From positions 1 through 64,000 of the forward strand of contig CAZDQL010000029.1 of NCBI GenBank assembly GCA_964507325.1: 64,000 bases of DNA, in the 5' to 3' direction. The notes under the pieces are model-generated. The model was not told the DNA's origin, made no database searches, and was given only the letters and a program-made list of their open reading frames with translations. The position numbers were made by a program, and so were the translations under genes. The DNA comes from CAZDQL01 sp964507325 (GTDB lineage: Bacteria; Planctomycetota; UBA1135; GCA-002686595). Below, piece by piece: positions 43,140-51,956 of this stretch (the first letter of the stretch is position 1; each line of letters opens with the position of its first letter).

Positions 43140-45221
43140 ATGGGTGTCACCGCCACACAGACCGACCGCATGGGGGCGGCCCTGAAGCGCTACTCCGACC
43201 TGCTGCTCGGCTTGGGGGTGCTGGGGCTCCTGGTGACCCTGGTGGCGCCGATGCCGCCCCTGGTGCTGGACCTGCTCCTGGCCACCAACATCACCGCGGC
43301 GGTGCTCTTCCTGATGGTCACCATGAGCGCCCGGTCGTCGACCGAGCTCTCGACCTTCCCGACCATCCTGCTCTTCAGCACCCTCTTCCGGCTCGGGCTG
43401 AACGTCGCCTCCACGCGCTTGATCCTGACCGGCGGCGAGGCGGGCCACGTCATCCGCGCCTTCGGCGAGTACGTCGGCGGGGACAACCTGGCGGTCGGGA
43501 TGGTGGTCTTCCTGATCCTGATCATCATCCAGTTCGTGGTGATCACCAAGGGCTCAGGGCGCATCAGCGAGGTGGCCGCGCGCTTCGTCCTGGACGCCAT
43601 GCCGGGCAAGCAGATGGCGATCGACGCCGACTTGAATGCCGGCCTGATCGACTCCGACGAAGCCAAGCGCCGCCGCCAGCTGATCGCCTCGGAGGCGGAG
43701 TTCTACGGCTCCATGGACGGCGCATCGAAGTTCGTGCGCGGGGACGCGATCGCCGGTCTGATCATCACCGCGCTCAACCTGATCGGCGGTGTGGCGATCG
43801 GGACCATGGCGGGCATGAACGTCGGCGACGCCGTCGACCGCTACTCGAAGCTGACGATCGGTGACGGTCTGGTGAGCCAGATCCCGGCCCTCTTCATCTC
43901 GACCGCCGCCGGCGTCCTGGTCACCAAGGACACCAGCGATTCGAGCTTGGGCCCGATCCTCTTCGGGCAGGTCGGTGGACGCCCCAAGGCGACCCTGATC
44001 GCCGCCGGCACGATCTTCCTGATCGGGCTGCTGCCGGGGATGCCCAAGCTGCCCTTCTTCGTGCTGGGCACCCTGCTGCTGGTGGTCTGGAGCGCCACCC
44101 GCAGCCGCTCGGAGGAGGACGAGGAGAGCGACGCCCCCACCGTCGAGGAGGCCCCCGATCCGAAGGCGTCGGAGGAGGCGGAGGTCGGCGAGCTCCTGCG
44201 CGTGGACCGCATCGGCCTCGAGATCGGCTACCGCCTGATCCCCCTGGTGGAGGACTCCGCCGGCAGCGGCATCCTGGGTCACATCGCGCAGCTCAGACGC
44301 CGCTTCGCACTGCGGCACGGCATCGTCCTGCCGCCGGTGCGCATCAAGGACAACATCAAGCTGCCACCCAAGTTCTACCGCTTGCTGATCGGCGGGCAGG
44401 AGGTCGCCAGCGGCACGATCGAGCCGGGGCAGTACCTGGCCATGGACTCCGGCGGCGTGAGCGGGGCGATCCAAGGGCACGAGACGACCGACCCCGCCTT
44501 CGGGCTCCCCGCCTGGTGGATCCCCGAGGTGCGTCGCGACGAGGCGGAAGTGCTGGGCTACACCGTCATCGACCCCACCAGCGTACTCGTCACGCACCTC
44601 TCCGAGACCCTGCGCAGCTGCCTCGGCGAGCTGGTCACCCGCGATGACGTCAAGAGCCTGGTCGAGAACGCCAAGGAGATCTCGCCGGCGGTGGTGGAGG
44701 AGCTGGTGCCCGAGAAGATGAGCTTCGGCGACATCCAGCGGGTGCTGCGCAACCTCCTGGCCGAGGACGTGCCGGTGCGCAACATGCCGGCCATCCTGGA
44801 GGTGCTGGCGGACCACGTCGCCAAGACGCGCGATACGGAAGCCCTGACCGAGCTGGTGCGCCAGCGTCTGGGTCGCGCCCTGTGCGAGCAGTACGGCGGC
44901 GACGACGGCACCCTGCACGCCGTCACCCTCGACCCGGTCCTCGAGCAGCGGCTGGCCGCGGCGGTGGGCGCGGGTCCCGACGCGGAGCTGGCCAGCGTCA
45001 ACCCCGCCTGGCTACAGGCACTGATGGAAAAGGTCGGCGCGGCGGTCGCCCAGGCGACCCAGAGCGGCGCCGAGGTCGTGCTCCTGGTGCGTTCCAACGT
45101 GCGCCGTTTCGTCGGCGAGCTGGTGCGCGCCTCGCTGCCCAAGGTAGCGGTGCTCTCCTACAACGAAGTCGTTCCGGCACGGGCCGTGGAGACCCTGGCG
45201 GTCGTGAGGATGGAGGACTGA
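43140..45221 (+). CDS. flhA: Flagellar biosynthesis protein FlhA
   Basis: 693 residues. Eight hydrophobic helices fill the first half; the FHIPEP region is visible in RFVLDAMPGKQMAIDADLNA and DGASKFVRGDAIAGLII. The cytoplasmic domain has VRIKDNIKLPPKFYRLLIGG and PAWWIPEVRRDEAEVLGYTV, and later MPAILEVLADHV. FlhA forms the nonameric ring that receives chaperone-substrate complexes and couples proton flow to export. An acidic insertion (SEEDEESDAPTVEEAPDPKA) links the two halves. It ends one base before flhF. Confidence 0.97.
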   Translation: MGVTATQTDRMGAALKRYSDLLLGLGVLGLLVTLVAPMPPLVLDLLLATNITAAVLFLMVTMSARSSTELSTFPTILLFSTLFRLGLNVASTRLILTGGEAGHVIRAFGEYVGGDNLAVGMVVFLILIIIQFVVITKGSGRISEVAARFVLDAMPGKQMAIDADLNAGLIDSDEAKRRRQLIASEAEFYGSMDGASKFVRGDAIAGLIITALNLIGGVAIGTMAGMNVGDAVDRYSKLTIGDGLVSQIPALFISTAAGVLVTKDTSDSSLGPILFGQVGGRPKATLIAAGTIFLIGLLPGMPKLPFFVLGTLLLVVWSATRSRSEEDEESDAPTVEEAPDPKASEEAEVGELLRVDRIGLEIGYRLIPLVEDSAGSGILGHIAQLRRRFALRHGIVLPPVRIKDNIKLPPKFYRLLIGGQEVASGTIEPGQYLAMDSGGVSGAIQGHETTDPAFGLPAWWIPEVRRDEAEVLGYTVIDPTSVLVTHLSETLRSCLGELVTRDDVKSLVENAKEISPAVVEELVPEKMSFGDIQRVLRNLLAEDVPVRNMPAILEVLADHVAKTRDTEALTELVRQRLGRALCEQYGGDDGTLHAVTLDPVLEQRLAAAVGAGPDAELASVNPAWLQALMEKVGAAVAQATQSGAEVVLLVRSNVRRFVGELVRASLPKVAVLSYNEVVPARAVETLAVVRMED

Positions 45222-45222
45222 T

Positions 45223-46227
45223 ATGACACGCATCCACCAAGTGAAGGGCCGAGATCTGCGCGATGCCCTCGAGCGCGCGCGGGACCAGGTCGGCGAGCAG
45301 GCGGTGGTCCTCTCCCGTCGCAGCGGCGGTGGGGGGGTCACCCTGGCCCTGGCCGAGGAAGCGCCGCGCTCGGCGTCCGAGCTGGAGCTCGTGCGCGGTC
45401 GCGCCCGTACCCTCCTGGCCCACTCCCCCGAGGTACGCAAGGCGCCCGCGCCCCGACCCAGCGTGACGGAGATCGAGCACCGCCTGGCCGCCAGCGGGAC
45501 CTCCCAGCGCCTGATCGACCGCATCGTCGAGGCGGTGGCGGGTCGGCTGGTCCAGGGGGGCCATCCCCTCGACCTGGCGGGGGAGGAGATCGACGCGATC
45601 TTCCCCGTGGCCCAACACCGCCGCCTGCGGGGGGCGACCAGCGTGATCGCCGCGCTGGGCTCCCCCGGGAGCGGGAAGACGACCTTCTTGGCCAAGCTCG
45701 GCCTGCGCCTGCACGCAGCGGGCAGGCGCGTGGCCCTGGTCACCACCGACACGCACCGCGTGGGGGCGGTGGAGCAGGCCAAGGCCCTCGGACGCCACAT
45801 CGGCTGCCCGGCGATCGCCCTGCGCGACCCGGCGCGCCTGGCGCCGGCCCTGGAGGGGGCCGAGCCAGCCCTCGACGTGGTGCTGGTCGACACCACCGGC
45901 CGCCCCGCCTCCGACGGCCAGGCCCTCGACGGCCTGGCTGCGGCGCTGGCGACCGGCTCCGTCTCGGCGCGATTGGAGCGCCTGCTGTTGTTGCCCGCCA
46001 GCGCCGGGAGCGAGGCCCTGCGCCGCGACACCCAGGCCACGCCGGCGGACGGCTGCGTGTTGACGCGACTGGACCACACCGCGCGCCCGGCGGAGGTGCT
46101 CGAGTGCGCCCTGCAGGCCCGGCTCCCGCTGGCCTTCCTCTCCGACGGCCCGGAGCTCGACAAGCACCTGCACCGCCCCACCTCCGGCCGGGTCGCCGAC
46201 CTCCTGCTCACGGGGAGGCTGTCGTGA
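45223..46227 (+). CDS. flhF: Flagellar biosynthesis GTPase FlhF (SRP-type)
   Basis: 334 residues. The SRP-family GTPase motifs are GSPGSGKTTFLAKLGLRL (G1), VALVTTDTHRVGAVEQAKAL and VDTTGRPASDG (G3), with TRLDHTARPAEVLE replacing the usual TKLDE. The short N-terminal basic part and the alpha-helical N domain precede them. FlhF places and numbers flagella at the cell pole in many bacteria. It overlaps flhG by 4 bp. Confidence 0.9.
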   Translation: MTRIHQVKGRDLRDALERARDQVGEQAVVLSRRSGGGGVTLALAEEAPRSASELELVRGRARTLLAHSPEVRKAPAPRPSVTEIEHRLAASGTSQRLIDRIVEAVAGRLVQGGHPLDLAGEEIDAIFPVAQHRRLRGATSVIAALGSPGSGKTTFLAKLGLRLHAAGRRVALVTTDTHRVGAVEQAKALGRHIGCPAIALRDPARLAPALEGAEPALDVVLVDTTGRPASDGQALDGLAAALATGSVSARLERLLLLPASAGSEALRRDTQATPADGCVLTRLDHTARPAEVLECALQARLPLAFLSDGPELDKHLHRPTSGRVADLLLTGRLS

Positions 46228-47027
46228 TCGAAGCCAAGCCGATCCGCCTGCCGGTCCCCTTCGTGTTGGTCACCGGCGGCAAGGGAGGAGTGGGCAAGTC
46301 GACGTTGGCCGCCAACTTGGCCGTCGCCCTGGCGCAGGAACGGCGCCGGATCCTGCTCGTCGACCTCGACCTGGGGCTCGGCGATCAGGAGGTGCTCTTC
46401 GGCCTCTCCTGCGGGCCGACGATCGAGGACTTCCTGGAGGGTGAGGCGGAGCTCGCCGACTGCGTGCGCGAGGGACCCGGAGGGCTGGCGGTGCTCGCCT
46501 CCGCCAACGGCTCCGAGTGCCTGGCGCGGCACGATCCCGAGCGCCGGGAGCGCCTGCTGCACGCCCTGGCGGAGCTGGCCCGGGAGTTCGAGTTGGTCAT
46601 CGGAGACAGCCCGGCGGGGATCGGCCCCGACGTGCTGGTCTTCGCCGCCTCCGCCGATCGCGTCCTGGTGGTCACCACCCCCGAGGTGGCGGCCCTGACC
46701 GACGCCTACGGGTTGATCAAGGCCCTCGACAGCTACGGGGCGCGCACCGGAGCGGACGTGCCCACTCCCGAGCTGGTCGTCAACCGCGCCAGCGACGTGG
46801 AGGAAGGGCAAGCGATCGCGCGCAAGCTGCGCTCGATCTGCGTGCGCTTCCTGTCGCGCGCCCCGCGTCAGGCGGGGTGGCTGCCGCGCTCCCAGGTGGT
46901 GGCGCGCAGCGCCCTTCACCAACGCCCCTTCGCCCTGGAGGGGGACCGTGGCCTCGAGGCCCTCTGCCTGAGGCAGCTCACCCAACCCCTCGTGCGCCAG
47001 GCGCGCCCTCTCGCCAATCCGGCCTAG
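46224..47027 (+). CDS. flhG: FlhG (FleN/MinD-type) flagellar number regulator
   Basis: 267 residues from GTG 46224, preceded by GAGG and overlapping the flhF stop in GTGA. It is a MinD/ParA-type ATPase: TGGKGGVGKSTLAANLAVAL (deviant Walker A), LLVDLDLGLGDQEVLFG, VIGDSPAGIGPDVL and PEVAALTDAYGLIKAL. The membrane-targeting C-terminal helix is not obvious. The N-terminal DQAXXLR motif that FlhG uses to stimulate FlhF is not seen: the protein starts VIEAKPIRLPVPF. It should limit flagellar number together with FlhF. Confidence 0.88.
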   Translation: MIEAKPIRLPVPFVLVTGGKGGVGKSTLAANLAVALAQERRRILLVDLDLGLGDQEVLFGLSCGPTIEDFLEGEAELADCVREGPGGLAVLASANGSECLARHDPERRERLLHALAELAREFELVIGDSPAGIGPDVLVFAASADRVLVVTTPEVAALTDAYGLIKALDSYGARTGADVPTPELVVNRASDVEEGQAIARKLRSICVRFLSRAPRQAGWLPRSQVVARSALHQRPFALEGDRGLEALCLRQLTQPLVRQARPLANPA

Positions 47028-47043
47028 CGTTCTCGTCTGAGCC

Positions 47044-47313
47044 ATGAGCGATACCCAGGACCCCGTCCGGAACATCCCCCTGAGACCCCTCTGGGGCGCC
47101 GTCGGGTCGCGCGCCGCCGCGATCGTCGGTGCCCTGGTCGCGCTGACGGCCCTGCTCTTCGACGCCCCCGTCGAGATCGCCTGCCTGAGGGGCGCCCTGG
47201 GGTGGGCGGCGGTGCTCCTGGCCGGGCGGGCCGTCCGCTGGCTCCTGGAACGGGTCGAGGTGCAGGAGAAGAAGGAACCCCCCGCAGAGGCCGCCGAGGA
47301 TCCCACGAGTTGA
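47044..47313 (+). CDS. Small membrane protein (two helices)
   Basis: 89 residues with two hydrophobic helices (AAAIVGALVALTALLF and GALGWAAVLLAGRAVRWLL) and an acidic C-terminal tail. It starts 16 bp after flhG, so it is probably cotranscribed with the export genes. Small membrane proteins at this place are common in flagellar operons, but I recognise no family. Confidence 0.55.
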   Translation: MSDTQDPVRNIPLRPLWGAVGSRAAAIVGALVALTALLFDAPVEIACLRGALGWAAVLLAGRAVRWLLERVEVQEKKEPPAEAAEDPTS

Positions 47314-47354
47314 CCCGGGGCGTGAGCGCTACACTGGGCGCCCGTCCGCCGCCC

Positions 47355-47792
47355 ATGTCCCTGCTCTCGAAGAAGGCCCGCTACGCCCTGCACGGCTTGG
47401 CGTTCATCTCCCACAGAGGGGAGGAGGCGCCGGTGCCCTTCGACGAGATCCTCCACTACCTGCGCAGCTACGCCTCGCGCCTGGCGCTCTCACCCAGCTA
47501 CATCGCGAAGATCTTCCAGGAGGTCTCCCGGGCGGGTTTCACCTCCGCCCACTCCGGCCCCCGCGGCGGCTACCAGCTGGCGCGCGGGGCGGACGAGATC
47601 CCCTTGATCGAGGTGGTCGAGGCGCTGGACGGGCCGATCGTGTCGCGCTGCTGTCTCCTCTCGGTGGGCAACTGCCCCCAGGAGGACTCCTGCGGGGTGC
47701 GGGTGATCAGTCGCGATGCGGAGCTGGCCTTCTACCGCCACTTCGAGAGCGAGACTGTCGAGTCGCTCATGGGCAAGATGACCTTCCCTTGA
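47355..47792 (+). CDS. Rrf2-family transcriptional regulator
   Basis: 145 residues. The winged helix-turn-helix reads LSKKARYALHGLAFI, LALSPSYIAKIFQEVSRAGF and SGPRGGYQLARGADEI. The C-terminal part has a cysteine set in CCLLSVGNCPQEDSCG, as in IscR/NsrR-type proteins that hold an Fe-S cluster. The spacing fits three cluster cysteines plus an extra Cys. It probably senses iron-sulfur or redox status. The ATG at 47355 was chosen because the preceding sequence is non-homologous. It could be part of the flagellar transcript or start alone; no target genes are adjacent. Confidence 0.85.
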   Translation: MSLLSKKARYALHGLAFISHRGEEAPVPFDEILHYLRSYASRLALSPSYIAKIFQEVSRAGFTSAHSGPRGGYQLARGADEIPLIEVVEALDGPIVSRCCLLSVGNCPQEDSCGVRVISRDAELAFYRHFESETVESLMGKMTFP

Positions 47793-48369
47793 CGGGAGGT
47801 GGAGCCTGCGTCCGGGAGCGCAGGCGAGTGCCTCGCCAAGCCCCCTCCAGAGCGCCGCTACGCCCTATCGCGGGGCTCCGACCCCCCCAATTGCGGACAC
47901 TGGAACTCCCCGATAATCCGGATATCCTCTCACCGGAATACACGGCGACCGTACACAGCCCGCCCTCGAGCCCCGGGGGCATCCCCCATGCAAGACGTGC
48001 AACCAGGGCGGGCGGTACCGACTGCCGACAACGCGAGATCAGGGCGGGAGCGCCGCCTCACCACCGTCTGCAGGGGGGGTGGCGAGGACGAGCGAACGAC
48101 CTTCGGATCGGGTGCTCCCGCCCGTCCCCACCCAGGAAAGCACCGGGAGTCGCGACCGGGACGGAGTGGAAGCGGTCCCCTCGCGTGGGCGTCCTCTCGG
48201 CGGGGGCGCCCCCTTTTTTCCATAGGGGGGGTGGGGAATGACCGTGCGGCCCTGGGCCTGGCGACCCGGCCGCCGAGCTCCGCGGCCTGTGACGAGCGCC
48301 ACCAGCTGGGGGTTTCCCGCCCCTTCGGTTCCGCTGCGGCCAAGGATTCACCCCGACCCAGCGCCCTCA
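47793..48369. other. Non-coding stretch after the Rrf2 gene
   Basis: About 580 bp with no supported gene. TTGCGG (47891-47896) and GATAAT (47912-47917) are 15 bp apart and resemble a promoter, with a GGATATCC palindrome just after. A long open frame runs from 47799 but contains no recognisable domain before the protease-like piece at 48.37 kb. Codon pattern and composition look random. Confidence 0.4.
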
Positions 48370-48708
48370 GCCGCGGTTTGGGGGTAGATTTCGGTGGCGC
48401 GGAGCTCCTGGTCCTGTCCGACACCGCCGGTATCGACCACCGCGGCCGCACCATCGACTCGGGGGATTCTGGGGGCCCAGTGTTTCAGGACTCATCGCAA
48501 CCTGCCTGCGCTGCTCGCCGTCGAAAGGGCGACCTGGCACGACGTGATTCGGTCCACCGGCTCACTCCGGGACATCCAACGGGACAAAGACACCTCCAAC
48601 CACCTGCGCATGCACGTCTCGACCTCCTTCGGCATCGACCCGCTTCCCGCCAGTGCGGCGGTGGTGCCCAGGGACGAATATCGACGGCCGGGAATCGTCA
48701 AGGAGTAG
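48370..48708 (+). pseudogene. Trypsin-like serine protease relic (frame-broken)
   Basis: One frame reads LGVDFGGAELLVLSDTAGID and then the chymotrypsin-family signature GDSGGPVF, with the nucleophile Ser codon at 48468-48470. Right after it the likely continuation (NLPALLAVERATWHDVIRST) is in the next frame, up to 48708. No start, signal peptide, catalytic His (AAHC) or catalytic Asp region is seen upstream. It appears to be the decayed 3' end of a secreted protease gene. A chance GDSGGP is possible but unlikely in this length. Confidence 0.4.
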
Positions 48709-48712
48709 ACCG

Positions 48713-49576
48713 ATGACCTCCAACCTGCCCGATCTCAGCATCCTGCGGCGCTGCTGGTCCGAGTACGCAGAGCGCGGGACCACCCACACCGTGCGTGTGG
48801 GCGAGGCAGAGATCGGGGGAGGGCGACCGACGATCATCGCCGGGCCCTGCGCGGTCGAGTCCTACGAGCAGACGTTGCGCATCGCCCAAGCCTGCCGCGC
48901 GGCGGGGGCCGAGCTCATGCGGGGCGGAGCCTACAAGCCGCGCACCTACCCCCAGTCCTTCCAGGGCTTGGGGCTCGAAGGGCTGGAGATCCTGTCCGAG
49001 GTGCGCTCCAAGACCGGTCTGGGGATCGTCACCGAGGTGATGGACCCGCGTCTGGTGGAGCAGGTGGCGAGCTACGCCGACATGCTCCAGATCGGGTCGC
49101 GCTCGATGCAGAATTTTCCGCTGCTCAAGGAGGTGGGCAAGTCCGACAAGCCCGTGCTCTTGAAGCGGGGCTTCAGCTCGACCCTCGACGAGTGGTTGGG
49201 CTCCGCCGAGTACATCGCCGCCGAGGGCAACCGCAACATCGTCCTCTGCGAGCGGGGCATCCGGACCAGTTGCCACTGGGCCTACGCCCGCAACGTGCTC
49301 GATCTGAACGTCATCGAGCCGCTGATGGAGGCCACGCCCTTGCCGGTGATCGTGGACCCGTCCCACGCCACCGGAACCTGGACCCTGGTGGCCGGCATGA
49401 GCCGCGCCGCTCTGGCCGTGGGAGCCCACGGACTTCTGATCGAGGTGGTGGAAGCGGCGGAGAAGCGCACCGAGTCCTCCTGCGACGGCGAGCAAGGCAT
49501 CACTCCGGAGATCTTGGGGGAGATCATGGAAGTGGTGGCCTCGATGGAGGCCGCCTCCACCGCGAAGGTGGTCTGA
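48713..49576 (+). CDS. aroF: 3-deoxy-7-phosphoheptulonate (DAHP) synthase, class I-beta
   Basis: 287 residues. It condenses phosphoenolpyruvate and erythrose-4-phosphate, opening the shikimate pathway. Motifs include AGPCAVES, RGGAYKPRTYPQSFQGLG, MLQIGSRSMQNFPLLKEVG, VLLKRG and VIVDPSHATG. This matches the Thermotoga/Bacillus type without a feedback chorismate-mutase domain, though a short N-terminal extension is present. AAGGAG lies 8 bases before ATG 48713. It is encoded alone, not with other aro genes. Confidence 0.94.
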   Translation: MTSNLPDLSILRRCWSEYAERGTTHTVRVGEAEIGGGRPTIIAGPCAVESYEQTLRIAQACRAAGAELMRGGAYKPRTYPQSFQGLGLEGLEILSEVRSKTGLGIVTEVMDPRLVEQVASYADMLQIGSRSMQNFPLLKEVGKSDKPVLLKRGFSSTLDEWLGSAEYIAAEGNRNIVLCERGIRTSCHWAYARNVLDLNVIEPLMEATPLPVIVDPSHATGTWTLVAGMSRAALAVGAHGLLIEVVEAAEKRTESSCDGEQGITPEILGEIMEVVASMEAASTAKVV

Positions 49577-49652
49577 GCGAGATCTGAGCGCCGGCTGGGC
49601 GACCTCGCGCGGATGAACCGTGACCCGCGGGCTTCGTTGGCGTAGGCACGCC

Positions 49653-51821
49653 ATGAGATGTCCCGCGCTCGGCTTCCTTGCGCTCGCGGCCTGCTCGGAT
49701 CAGAGCGCAGAGCCCCTGAGTCCCGCACATCGGGAGCTCAGCACCGCGGAGAAGGTCGCAACGGCCCTCGAGCAGACGGAGCGGCGCGCGGTCCGCCCCG
49801 ACGCCAGTCCTTTCCCCTCACCCTCTCGTCCACTGGTCGTCGTACCGCCCCGGGAGGGTTGGCCGGTCGTGCGGGGGCGGGTCGTGGACGCCCGCACGGG
49901 TGTGGGTGTCGAGGGATGTCGGGTCCGTGTGCAAGGGGGGGATGAGTTTCTCTCGGAGGGCAAGAGCGACCTGCAGGGCCACCTCGCGTTGACCGCACGC
50001 CCGAAGCTCGAACGAGCGACGATCTGCGCGCTGCCGGACAGCCCCTGGCGTTGGCGACGATCCGGTGGACTGCCCTGGATGTACACCATGCCACTGCCGC
50101 AAGCTCAAGCCGCCGGGGAGCAGGAGGTCGTGCTGGAGGTCGCCGAACGCCGTGTGGGGACGCTGCGCGGCGTCGCGCGCGCCGTCCTGGACGGGGCGCC
50201 CATTCCCGACCATCGCTTCGAGATCGCCACCCGCCCGCTCCAGGGGCGCCCCGCCCGCACGCACCAGGTCGCCGCCGACGCCGAAGGGCGTTATTCGATC
50301 AGCGACCTCCAAGGGGGGAGAGTTCGCCTGCGCGCGATTCCGGGTCAGGCGCCGCCGGCGAAGAACGAGCTCGATCTGATCACCGGCCTCGCAGAGGACA
50401 CCGACCTCTTCTTCGACGTCGGCCCCGTCGTGCGGCTCGCGCTCGAGGGAGAAGTTCCCGACGACCCGGCTGCGCTGCGCGTGCAGCTCTACCGCCCAGG
50501 TTTCCCTCGCTGCCTCGTCGACTCCGCTCTGCGCCCGACGGCAAGCGGCTTCCAGGCCCGCCTGGATGCCAGGGCCTGCCGGGTCAGACATGACCCGGAG
50601 CTGGTCCTCGCGGTGGTCGACGCCGATGGGATGCGCTGCGGTGCCCTCCGCGTGCGCTGGACCGAGCTCGCGGACGGGACGACACGCTGCGTCGCAATCG
50701 CCCACACGGGCGTGGTGCGGGTGACGACGAGGGCGGGGGGGAAGGGAAGTCCGCCGGAACGGTACCGCGGCGTCCGACTGCAACCGGTGGGGGATCTGGA
50801 GGTCGATCCGTGGCGCCTGCACCTTGGGCGCTGGCTGCCCCCCGGGCAGTACGAGCTCGTCCACCGGGAGCGCGGGATGGTGCCCCGCGACTACCCCCTG
50901 ACACTGCCGCCCGGCCAGGTGCGCACGGTGGTGTTCGTCCGTCAAGAGCTCGAGGAGGTGCGTCGGGTGCGCGTGCTCTTCCAGGACGAGACCGGCGAGG
51001 GTCTGCTCCCCGCGACCCTCACCCTCTCCCTACGCGATCGGCCCTGGAACAGCTGGAACGGATACCTGATCGCCAAGCCGCTGATGTGCGGCACTGGCAT
51101 CGATGCGGCGGCCTTGCTCGACAAGCCGGTCGATCCGCGCGAGGGGCACTTCGTCTACGACCAGGTCCCCCCCGGGGAGTTGGAGGTGAGCCTGAAGAAG
51201 TACGGTGGGTACCTCGAGGAGCCCCACAGGGTCGAGATCTCCGGCCCACCCGACGGCGAACAGCTCGTCACCGTCACCCGCTTCGCCTACCCCCGAGGTT
51301 TCGGATTTCGCTGGGACGTCGACGCCGTGCCATACGCCCGCCTCACCACGCGCGTGCTCGACGGTGGCGAGGACCCCGTCGGCGCCTTCGCCGCCGGCGG
51401 TATCGCCGGCCCGATCGACCCGCGCACGCGCCGCTTCGAATGGGCCCTCGAGAGCTGGGGCAGGCGCCCCGTCTTCGGCGACCAGGAGAGCTTCGTCGAG
51501 GTCGAACCGGGGCGTTGGTTCGCCGACATTGACTTCGAGCCGGGCTGCGAGTTTCGCCTGACCGTGCGCGACGAAGAAGGTCGCCCACTTCCAGGGGTGC
51601 TGGCTAGCGCGGCGGGCCGCGAGCTGGGCCTGACCGACGCCGACGGCCGGCTGCAGGTGATCGACCTCGAGGATCCCGACCAGCTCGAGCTCGAGCTCGA
51701 CGGGTGGGTGGTCACCGGCGGCTCCCGCCCCGAGCGATTCGAGCTCGAGGTCGGCGGATGGGTGGTCACCGGCCCCGCCCGCACCGGCCCGTTCGTCGAG
51801 CATGTGATGACCCTGAAGTGA
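49653..51821 (+). CDS. Lipoprotein with carboxypeptidase-regulatory-like domains
   Basis: 722 residues. A short signal with lipobox LALAAC places the lipid on a Cys near position 14. CarboxypepD-regulatory-like beta-sandwich units are suggested by VRGRVVDARTGVGVEGCRVRV followed by DLQGHLALTA, a second LRGVARAVLDGAPIPDHRFE with AEGRYSISDLQGGRVRLRAI, and a last LTVRDEEGRPLPGVLAS with DADGRLQV. The C-terminus has a short tandem duplication (LELELDGWVVTGG / FELEVGGWVVTGP). No enzyme motif is seen. It is probably a surface or periplasmic binding/adhesion protein. Confidence 0.65.
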   Translation: MRCPALGFLALAACSDQSAEPLSPAHRELSTAEKVATALEQTERRAVRPDASPFPSPSRPLVVVPPREGWPVVRGRVVDARTGVGVEGCRVRVQGGDEFLSEGKSDLQGHLALTARPKLERATICALPDSPWRWRRSGGLPWMYTMPLPQAQAAGEQEVVLEVAERRVGTLRGVARAVLDGAPIPDHRFEIATRPLQGRPARTHQVAADAEGRYSISDLQGGRVRLRAIPGQAPPAKNELDLITGLAEDTDLFFDVGPVVRLALEGEVPDDPAALRVQLYRPGFPRCLVDSALRPTASGFQARLDARACRVRHDPELVLAVVDADGMRCGALRVRWTELADGTTRCVAIAHTGVVRVTTRAGGKGSPPERYRGVRLQPVGDLEVDPWRLHLGRWLPPGQYELVHRERGMVPRDYPLTLPPGQVRTVVFVRQELEEVRRVRVLFQDETGEGLLPATLTLSLRDRPWNSWNGYLIAKPLMCGTGIDAAALLDKPVDPREGHFVYDQVPPGELEVSLKKYGGYLEEPHRVEISGPPDGEQLVTVTRFAYPRGFGFRWDVDAVPYARLTTRVLDGGEDPVGAFAAGGIAGPIDPRTRRFEWALESWGRRPVFGDQESFVEVEPGRWFADIDFEPGCEFRLTVRDEEGRPLPGVLASAAGRELGLTDADGRLQVIDLEDPDQLELELDGWVVTGGSRPERFELEVGGWVVTGPARTGPFVEHVMTLK

Positions 51822-51956
51822 GAGCACAGCCCGAGCCCTCGGGGCGCTCGGAATGCTCACGATGGAACAGCGGGTTGTGAGGCGAGCCCGCTCGAAGTCG
51901 GGGCAAACCCGCAATCCCCGCCGCGCAGGCGTGGCCGTGATAGTTTGCAATTGCAC

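Noticed and set aside
47799..48716. Open frame of 305 residues between the Rrf2 gene and aroF
   Set aside because: No domain before the GDSGGP piece, no ribosome site and a random-looking composition. Only the 3' protease-like part is worth noting, and it is frame-broken.
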